Under the pieces are notes generated by a model. That model did not search any database and was not told the origin of the DNA. It saw nothing but the letters and a program-made list of their open reading frames with translations. Source: Toxonevra muliebris (Eukaryota > Arthropoda > Insecta > Diptera > Pallopteridae). Taken from it: 64,000 bases of DNA. Location of the stretch: assembly GCA_963691655.1 (NCBI GenBank), contig OY829328.1, positions 81,596,400-81,660,399 of the forward strand, given 5' to 3'. Of this stretch, positions 55,845-64,000 are shown piece after piece (position 1 is the first letter of the stretch; each line of letters starts with the position of its first letter). Position numbers and translations under genes: made by a program.

Positions 55845-57543
55845 AGGGCTGCCATATTGGAACAAAAGCTTCTAGATTTGGTCCTATTTTGCTTCAAATA
55901 GCACCTTTGTTTTAATCTGGCACAAGGTGCCAAAAAGCAATAACAAAAACAATCTGCAGAAAAGTACAATTTTAAACCAGACCCCGTTATGATTTTTTTG
56001 ACACAAAATAAAGGATTAAATAACAGTTATTTTAGTACGATTAACTCGAAATTTGACTTTTTTTTCCAATGATCTACGACTGATCCTGATAAGCATAAGA
56101 GCAGTGGTTCTCAAGTGGTGGGGCACGCCCCATTGGGGGGGGAGGGGGCGTGGACAGGTTAGAAGGGAGGCGCGGAGATATTTCAATAAACAAATATTTG
56201 AATACTCTGTAATGAACCGTAATCATAATATTATTTCTCTTTTCTTTCATATTATATGTTAAAAGCTACAATATGCACCTTTCAGTTTCACATTTTTCAT
56301 TTCTAACTTAAACCGCAAAAAAACGACATTTTGTTAAAAAAAAAATCGAATGAAGATATCATTTTCGAAGAAATGATGCTCGCAGCAGCACTAAATATCA
56401 CACTACCAACGAGGCCCTCACGAGTTTCTCTAATTTTCCCTCGACTTCTACATCACTGTCTTTTTATTCCAAATCACCGCCATTATCTTCTCTTTTTCTA
56501 CAGAGTTTTTTTTTTCTCCTTTGGTGGGTTTCTCGACTACCTTTTATTATCACAAACTTTAACATTAGGAATCACTTAAGATAATGGAATGATAGGCTCG
56601 ATTTATTATTTGGTTAGTTTTTGCTAGCGAGTTTTAAACTAAAACGTCACTAAAACTTCACCATCCTAGTTTTCCCCACGACAAAACTATTCAACAACTA
56701 AATAAATTTACTAGCCTAGTTTATTTTGACGAAGACTAACCAGAGTCTCCTCCGAACTACGGAAAAACTAGAATTTTATCCAGGCTGGTATGATTTAAAA
56801 ATACTAAACCAGCATAAGAAATTATTGTGTCAAAATCAAAGTAGGGGAGACGCGGATTTGCCGCGGATTCTAAAACTATGATAAAATAATAGATTATTCC
56901 AACCCCCAACAATCGAATGATCTAATTTTTAATTAATAAATAATCAAATTCAATATTGAGTTTGACAATTCAGGTTTAGTGAAACTAAAAATTAAAAACT
57001 GTAGTGCAGTTGATTTGCACTTTAGAATTATACAAAATTTCAAAGTGAGTATAAAAATAACTATTTTATATTTGGTGATTTTGAAATTTCTACGAGTTTT
57101 ACGGGCTATACTGTCTTCGGCAAAGTTGATAGAATCAAGTATAGAATTTTTTTTTTGTTAGAGAACTTAAAAAAAAAAATAAGTAAAAAAATTTAGTACT
57201 CCCTAATGTATATGTATTCATTTCTTTTATAAAATAAATTCGAGTTATTATCATAATTGAAATCCTCATATCCTATTTCATATTGTTTCAAAATTTTATG
57301 AATATCGGTTCAGTGGTTTACGAGATATTAAAAGAAAAACAACGCAACTCAACTTGATTACTATTAGCATTTGAATCTTTGAAGTGCTCTCTTGTAAAAT
57401 TCAAAAAACACACTTATGCTGTTATGCTTTGTAACTACAGAATTGAAACAAATAGGTTCAATTGAAAAAAAATATATAACCTTTTTGGCACTTTCTGGCA
57501 TTTTTTATCCCCACTTAACACCTAAGAATAGTTGGCAGCCCTG
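55845..57543. mobile_element. Possible hAT ends and a nested hAT terminus
   Basis: CAGGGCTGCCA at 55845 and inverted at 57533-57543 (TGGCAGCCCTG) have hAT-like ends, and both are followed inward by GTGCCAAAAAG words. However, the flanking octamers (AAACTAAG and GTATTAAA) do not match, so one intact element is not proven. At 56104, CAGTGGTTCTCAAGTGGTGG is a typical terminus of another hAT family, followed by an unusually GC-rich block (56120-56180); its partner end is not seen. Confidence 0.4.
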
Positions 57544-60343
57544 GTATTAAAGAAGTATAAAAAGTTCGTTCAAATTTCATTTGAAATTTATTGAGATGTG
57601 GAGAAAGAGAAGTCGTCTGCACTTTTGTATATATTTCTAAAGAAAAAATTTATTTGCGAGTCTGACATTAAAATAAAGCTTTACAGTTAGATATAGATAT
57701 TTTGAAACTATTTCTTTCTTTAGAAGCAAGGAGTAAAGCTTTTCATCGATATTCAACGATCATTTTAAATTATCTATTTATTTGATCAGAGTGGATTTCA
57801 AACTTGAATAGATTGGATTGTGAAATGGCAAAAGCATTAGAGAAGAATAACGATTATTAGTGATAAAAGAGAATTTTTTGAAAAGTAAGATAAATATTTT
57901 TGTATATTTAAGTTTATCGCAAAAATTACTAAAATTGATAACAGCAATCAAATATATACATATTTGTGCAATAAATTAGGTAAATAATAAATAATGAAAT
58001 AATATTCCAATAATTGTTGGTGCATAAATGAGGCAGTTGAAACCTATGAAACTGAAGAACTTTGTATAAACATTGGTGTAATACGATGAAAGTCATAAAT
58101 TTACAGCTTTCTAGGGTTAAGCCCACGTAATTCCGCCACTGACTTAAGATTCCGTAAAGATATAAGGAATTTTTGGAAAATAAAGTACAGTTGAAACAGC
58201 TGTTAGCAAAAGAAAGTTTTTAAAATGCCTTTTCTTTTCAGAAATAAATGAAAACGAATCTTCCAAATAAAATAATAAAATTTAATTTTACTCTATGCCA
58301 CATGCAAACAAAAAAAAATCACAGTAAATAAAATAAAAATTCATTATTAGAAAAAAAACAAACTGCGAAGTTACAAAAAAAAAAAGAACAATAGAAAACA
58401 ACAGCAACACAAAGGAATGAAGAAAAAAAAGCAACACCAAGCATTCGAATTTGAAAAAATTAATAAAAAAAACCTATTAAATTTTTGGCATGACGCAATT
58501 CAATTAGAATCAAATAAAAATTGTCTAGAATTGCACAATTTTAACACAAAAATTAAATTATTTTCTGCTTGGCACTTACCACAAAAAAAAATGCAATTTT
58601 CTCTAACAATTACTGCTTTGTCACTTTTCTGCACTCTTCTCCTTCTCGGCACTTTCTAATTTGTTATTTTTCAACTCTTTTACTTTATGTATTTTACTCG
58701 ATTTTTTTTTTGTTCTGCTTGAAATTATATATTTGTGCTTTTAATTATTTATTCTTTTCAATTTGTTCACTTGTTTGGCTACTTGTAGTCGTCTTCTTCT
58801 CTGCACTTCCAATTTGTTAATAAATTATATTACACTTTCTACCTTTGAGGAAACCTTTTTCCAATCTGCTCTTCTTTTGTTGTAATTCGTTTTCTTTATA
58901 GTTTTTTCGCATTTGTTATTAACTTGAATTTATCAGCTTGTTTGCTTGTGTTCTATTTATTTCTTTCATTGCCATATAGTCGTGTCGAAGTTTCGTGTTC
59001 TTTGTAGTTCAATTCGTTCTAATTCCATTTCGTTTCGTGTGAATAGCCAAAGTAACGAAAATGCGGATATGCATATGCTTGCGCAAACAGGCTCGTTGGT
59101 TTTTACTTAATCACTCGCTATACAGTGGAGAGTATAAAAATAGGGGATTCTCCTTAAAGTTTTTCATTCCAGTTTTTATAATTAAAAAGTTTGTGTGTTT
59201 ATTTATGAATTTCAATTTAATGAAACGGAAAAATCATTGGGGTTTTCATAATAAACTTACAGTGATTAATTGTATTTATAACATACACAAAATACAACAA
59301 ATTTCAAAGAAAATTGTGAATAAGAAATCCTTTCGAATGTGGATAATAAAATGATTTGACTTTTTAAGTTTTCCTTTTGTGTTTCAAGTATTCAAGAAGT
59401 AATGAAACAATTTAAACTATAATTAAAAATTATTTTGACATCGCGAGCAAAAAATGTTGTCCGAAAAGTGTGCATTAATCAAAAAAAAAAAAAACAAAAT
59501 AATAACTTTGCAGCGAAAAAGGAAATGAGAGAGTAAATTGACAGCTCGCTATGAGAAACTTGCAAAGTTTTACAGAATAGCTTTGTGCTTGTAAGAATTC
59601 GCAAGTAAGAAAATATATGATTGAGAAACAGTGTGGCATTTAGTGACTTTTAAATTGAAAAAAATGCGCTAAAAAACCCGCTAACCGCTAAAACACTATT
59701 TTTCAGCGTTTTAATTTTCAAAAAGCTGTTGAGAAACCTAGAAAATACAATCTATTTTCCGTTTAAAAAAATATTCTTCTATTCTGTTTTTGTGTATCAA
59801 TTTTAAAAAATGGACTTGGTGAATTCTGCCAGAACGCTGACAATATATTCTCTGCATACATATTTTGCATAATTTTTAATTAAATCGAATCCCAAATTTA
59901 ACAGCCGAACACGCTTCAACTTGCTATTTCGCAAAAGTAAATTATTCCTGTCAAGCTCTTTTTGATCATTCTGATAGTTTTGCGGTCATCCACCAATAAT
60001 TTCGGTAATTTGATATTGGCTTTTGACTTTTAAATTCTTTTTCATTGATATTGCAGGTTCTTTAGGAGCATACAGCCTGAACCTTAACGATTTGCAGAGT
60101 TTTCTATCTTTAGCGATCTATTTTACAACTCTTTCCCTTGACAACTGTTTCTTTGTGGACTCCACCAAAATGCCATGATCCATCCAGCTCTAGCTGACTT
60201 GATGTTGGAGTTGAAGTTCACAAGATTAGAGAGTGCCGAGTAAATGTTTGACTTCCACACCTTTCGCAGTTGGATAAAGGCATTTCGTGCTCTATTGATT
60301 CACGTAGAGAAAGGAGATATCATGGAACATATTTAGCCCTAAT
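57544..60343. other. Gene-free stretch
   Basis: AT-rich; the frames at 58417-58659 and 59061-59354 are lysine/phenylalanine-rich with no domain. No RNA gene was recognised. Confidence 0.35.
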
Positions 60344-60479
60344 CAGCCCTATTCTAAATACTCCCATAATGAAACTCCCGGGAAAATTTGTTCCTTTTCT
60401 TACTTTTCCTATAGGAATAGGTGGAAAGGAAACGAATTCTCCCTGGAGTTTCATTATGGGAATATTTAGAATAGGGCTG
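60344..60479. mobile_element. 136-bp palindromic MITE
   Basis: CAGCCCTATTCTAAATACTC at the left, and nearly the same sequence inverted at the right, form arms of about 36 bp that differ at only two or three positions. AAT lies on both sides. An additional right-hand terminus of the same family (GGGAATATTTAGAATAGGGC, ending at 60556) follows 77 bp later, so a second copy or a partial duplication sits alongside. Confidence 0.8.
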
Positions 60480-60556
60480 AATAAGTTTAAGATTAAGGAA
60501 GAAATAGAATCAAATTTTCCCAGGGATTTGATTCGGGAATATTTAGAATAGGGCTG

Positions 60557-63500
60557 TTTCTCTGCTGTTTTTAAGCGACATTAATTCGCGACGCAGACGT
60601 GATATCGATGGGAAATTTTTGTACTCCATTTAAAAGTACAAACTAAAGTTCTATACAAAAATTAAACTTGCTGGGGATTAATACCTAGTCGATCTCATTT
60701 TTGATCTGAAATGACTGGAATTTTTTTTTAAAAATATTGAATATTTCTTTGCATCAATTTCATATTTCTTTAAGGGCGAAGGCCACTGTGACGAGTCAAA
60801 TTTTTTTTTATCTTAAATTAAAGTTTATATATTCAAAAATACGTGTACAAAATTTAAAGTCAAAATTCCGAAAATTGCTTGAGTTACACCCATTTAAGTG
60901 ATAGTAAGTAAACTGAATACTTAATGGACTGAAAACTTTAAACGCGTTTTTCTCGAAACGACTTTTTTTGAACTGGTCGCATCGATAACTTAATCAAATA
61001 TTAACCGATTTTCAATTTATTATTATTATTATTGGTTTTGTTCGTTTTTGCAGTGGCTATCGTTTATCGTAGCCGATTTTCAAATTTTTGATTTTTACTA
61101 TTTTTTAAGCTCTTTCGAAACAAAAAAAAAAGGTCGAAAACATGAAAAAATTTTCAATCAGTCGCCATTTTATGGAAAATAAAAAAAAGAAAAAAATGCT
61201 ACTTCCGACGAGAATTATACTCACATAGATTAATAAATATTTATGGAAATATTGTTGGAAGTGCACTTAATAAAATGAATATAAAACGATCCCCATATTC
61301 CTTTATTTGATAGGTCAAAAATATTCCCGAAAATCACTCATTTTTACAGCTTTCACAATGGCTTTCCCCCTTAATGATAGCTGTGTTTCTTTTGTCGCAC
61401 ATACCCACTTTAAAAAATGTGCTTACGCATTCTGCGTTTTCACTGCCAAATTTAAATGCGCAGAAAGCGAGAACGCGTGTTGTGGAGGTTGATTTTTAGA
61501 TCGAGGGGATATCTATCTCTGGGAAGAAATTAAAAGGGGATAAAAAAAGTGTGGCCAAGTCATAGTTTTTAATTTTAATAATCAGTAGTGTATTTATTTG
61601 TACTAAATGGTAGTATTCAACTTTTTGTGAATGTAAAAGCATGCAAATAAGAAGAAAAACGAAAGTAGCAAAAGGAAACAAAGAAATTTGTATAACCAAC
61701 CGGGATGCGCGTTTCTTTTGTCACTGCTATGATTATTTTACTATATGCGTGACAAAAGAAACACAGTTGATGTGTGCTTTTAGGAATAAACAACACTTGA
61801 AAGCATTTCAAATACTAAGAAATTAAGTATTGCGTAGGGATACTTGTAAAAATACTGCGACTTGGACTTTTTTAAGTATCAACACCAAAATACTGAATAA
61901 TGAGTATCGATACTGATACTGTTACTTGCACTCGTACTAGAGAATACTCAAGTAATTTACACCTCTGATTACAACAATTATATCTAGATATTTATAGTAG
62001 TTTAAAATAAGTAATCAAATAAAGAATTCGATCTGACAACACTTTTTTTTTTGCACCGCTGAAAATTTTAAGTGAGAATAAAATATTTCAGAAGCTTTTA
62101 AAAGTTTCAATCTTTTTCGTCTTCTCACCGGTATGAGATATAAAAATGTGTTATATATGTATGGTTGAGGGATGATGCGACAAGAGAGAAGACGAGAGAT
62201 AGATTGACAATACCTGATATGTTTGCGTGTATGTGTGTGTTGATTTTGTTCATTTCCGTGATGTGATATTATTCATTTCACACAAGCAAAACTCAAAAGG
62301 GTTGAAACTTTTAAACATGCAAGAAAGATACAATCAAACAATTTTATACCTTCGCACGCACACACACATACACACACACACACTGAAAACAAACGGAAAT
62401 GGTAGCGCAATTAATGACAAAAAAATATATGTACAAATTAAATTGCAATCTATATACATTGCACGAAATATTATTTAGATTTGAGTACCTAATGAATCCG
62501 CTTGAAACTCTAAATTGTCAATTGCAATTTATTAACGTGCAACTGAGAGTTACTCTAAAAATCGCATGCGATAGAAAAAGTTGAAAAAAAAACTTAAAAG
62601 CCTTACAATATGGCAAAAAGCAACAACAATAGCGTAAAAAGAAAAGGTAATAGAACAGATAAGTGCGGTCGTCATCTCTTGCAGACGGCAATCCTCTCTA
62701 CGAGACGGGTTCTTAATTTGAGGATAGTGATCAGTGAGGGGTTCGCAAAAAAATTTATATATTTTGTTTTTCTTTCTTTCAAGCTTACAATTATATAGAA
62801 TCTTAATTATTTTAATCGATGAAGGTAACAGGCAATTTCAAATAAATAACAAAAATACAACTTTTTATACCATAATATAATTTTGTTCCAGGCTGAGCAG
62901 GACTGAGAATATCAAAATTTTATAGTACTAAGTACTCAGTCTAGAAGAGATGTAGGAATTGAATAACATATTTTCTAGTTTCTGTATTTGTCTGCATCTG
63001 TGAAACATAGGGTCACTACAAAGCATTTCAATCTAATTCCGAAACTATGCTCACCAGATTGGTGAAAGAACAGATCAATTCGATTGGAGATTATTGTTAC
63101 TAATGTCACTGTTTTCCATTATCTATTTTTGACATCGTAAGTTTTTGACACCGAACAAGCACATACATATTATCTGTATACGTAACGTCTTCAAAATGTT
63201 CATGGAAGTTCCAGTATATGCCTTTTCTTTTTTCATCAATCGATGATCAATGCAACAATTTTCTTATGCTCAACTCAAACTTTAATTTTTGTAACATTTA
63301 AGTTGTTTCAACTTATCGTTCCGCATAGGTGAAGTTGGGAAGCGCTAGAAAATCACTTTTTAATACTGCTGTCTCGGTTATGAAGTTAAATTAAAATTTA
63401 ATTTATTGTTTTAGTGTATTAGGTCTTAAAACAACTGAGGAACTCCAAATCAAAACGCAATAAATGACACTAAACTATTCAATTTTTGAAGTAAAACTTC

Positions 63501-63602
63501 TTTAGCGGGGCCGTGAATTGAAAATGCTGCAATGGAAACAACATTGAAATGAAACTAATAAGAAACGAAGTTACACTAACAACAGTGTTTAGCGAACGAG
63601 GT
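60557..63602. other. Gene-free stretch with a solo hAT-like end
   Basis: Contains GAAAACTTTAAACGCGTTTT at about 60933-60952, a word also found in the MITE at 63603. GTAATTTACACCTCTG ends at 61967, which inverted is CAGAGGTGTAAATTAC, a common hAT terminus, with GTATCGATAC-type subterminal words inside; the other end is not evident. A CA microsatellite lies at about 62356-62382. No gene is supported. Confidence 0.4.
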
Positions 63603-63860
63603 CATATCGCTCATTTACTAAAAGACTGTCATAAGTAAAAAAAAACACGATTTTTGAGTTAATGATACAGAATTATTCATTTTATCACGCTTTATATTGT
63701 GTAAAAATTTCATATTAATATCTTGTATACTCTGCGCATGAGAATTATAAGGTTTCTTCTTTTTTTCTACAAAGTGGGAGTCAATTGAAAACTTTAAACG
63801 CGTTTTCTGCTAAATCGCGTTTTTTGAGTTATGACAGTCTTTTAGTAAATGAGCGATATG
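63603..63860. mobile_element. 258-bp MITE with perfect inverted repeats
   Basis: The outer 32 bases of each side (63603-63634 and 63829-63860) are exact reverse complements, beginning CATATCGCTCATTTACTAAA. The interior shares an AAAAAACRCGATTT word in inverted orientation and GAAAACTTTAAACGCGTTTT. No clear target duplication is visible, so the superfamily is unassigned. Perfect arms imply recent mobilisation or gene conversion. Confidence 0.7.
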
Positions 63861-64000
63861 GGGATCGGCAACATACAAACAAACAGAGAGTCGACTTCAC
63901 GCAGTTTTATCTCATGTACATTAGTGTGAAAACTTGATTCCATACAGCTGAACTTTCCTCTCTTATGTTTTATACGTTCAATCCGATTTTTACCCGATTT

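Noticed and set aside
55845..57543. One intact 1.7-kb hAT element
   Set aside because: The ends look right, but the flanking octamers do not match; kept only as possible ends.
61617..61826. Overlapping frames on both strands
   Set aside because: An internal inverted repeat (TTCTTTTGTCAC and its complement) makes mirrored frames; no coding signature.

Overview
This window looks like nuclear DNA from a cyclorrhaphan fly, AT-rich and repeat-rich; a calyptrate-type (blowfly, flesh fly or house fly) lineage is my guess, not a proof. The evidence is small-intron insect genes with GTAAGT-type donors, four recognisable dipteran protein-coding genes, many TACATA/TATGTA runs, and dense mariner, hAT, LINE and SINE debris. 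There is no bacterial-type coding density, and most of the 64 kb is non-coding. || Layout. 1-18.2 kb has no gene I can support. It holds a 985-bp non-autonomous hAT element with perfect 8-bp target duplications, a mariner carcass interrupted by a second copy of that hAT family, a second dead mariner, and several LINE 3' fragments. 18.4-23.0 kb is a six-exon CLIP-domain serine protease (+), whose first intron contains a dead mariner split by a tRNA-derived SINE. 23.8-25.2 kb is mitochondrial phenylalanyl-tRNA synthetase (-). 26.9-28.3 kb is the single-exon GPI mannosyltransferase PIG-V (+). 29.0-30.3 kb is a Tc1-type element with a large internal palindrome. 30.6-31.7 kb (-) contains a four-exon, phase-consistent model for a divergent homeobox gene that I could not match to a known family. 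33.2-33.9 kb is a LINE 3' end. 34.7-53.8 kb (-) is cathepsin L (Cp1), with a 17.5-kb first coding intron containing a 62-residue single-pass membrane microprotein ORF, a 960-bp hAT element, a degenerate minisatellite split by a MITE, a SINE cluster and a Harbinger transposase remnant. 54-64 kb is non-coding with MITEs and transposon termini. || The host genes do unrelated jobs: extracellular proteolysis, mitochondrial translation, GPI-anchor synthesis in the ER, lysosomal proteolysis, and perhaps transcription. I see no joint pathway. The most interesting signals are the unusual homeobox gene (homeodomain Asn51 replaced by Lys), a set of SINEs sharing one central domain (one carrying a tail matching the 3' end of a LINE also present here), and the nested transposon chronology readable from intact target-site duplications.
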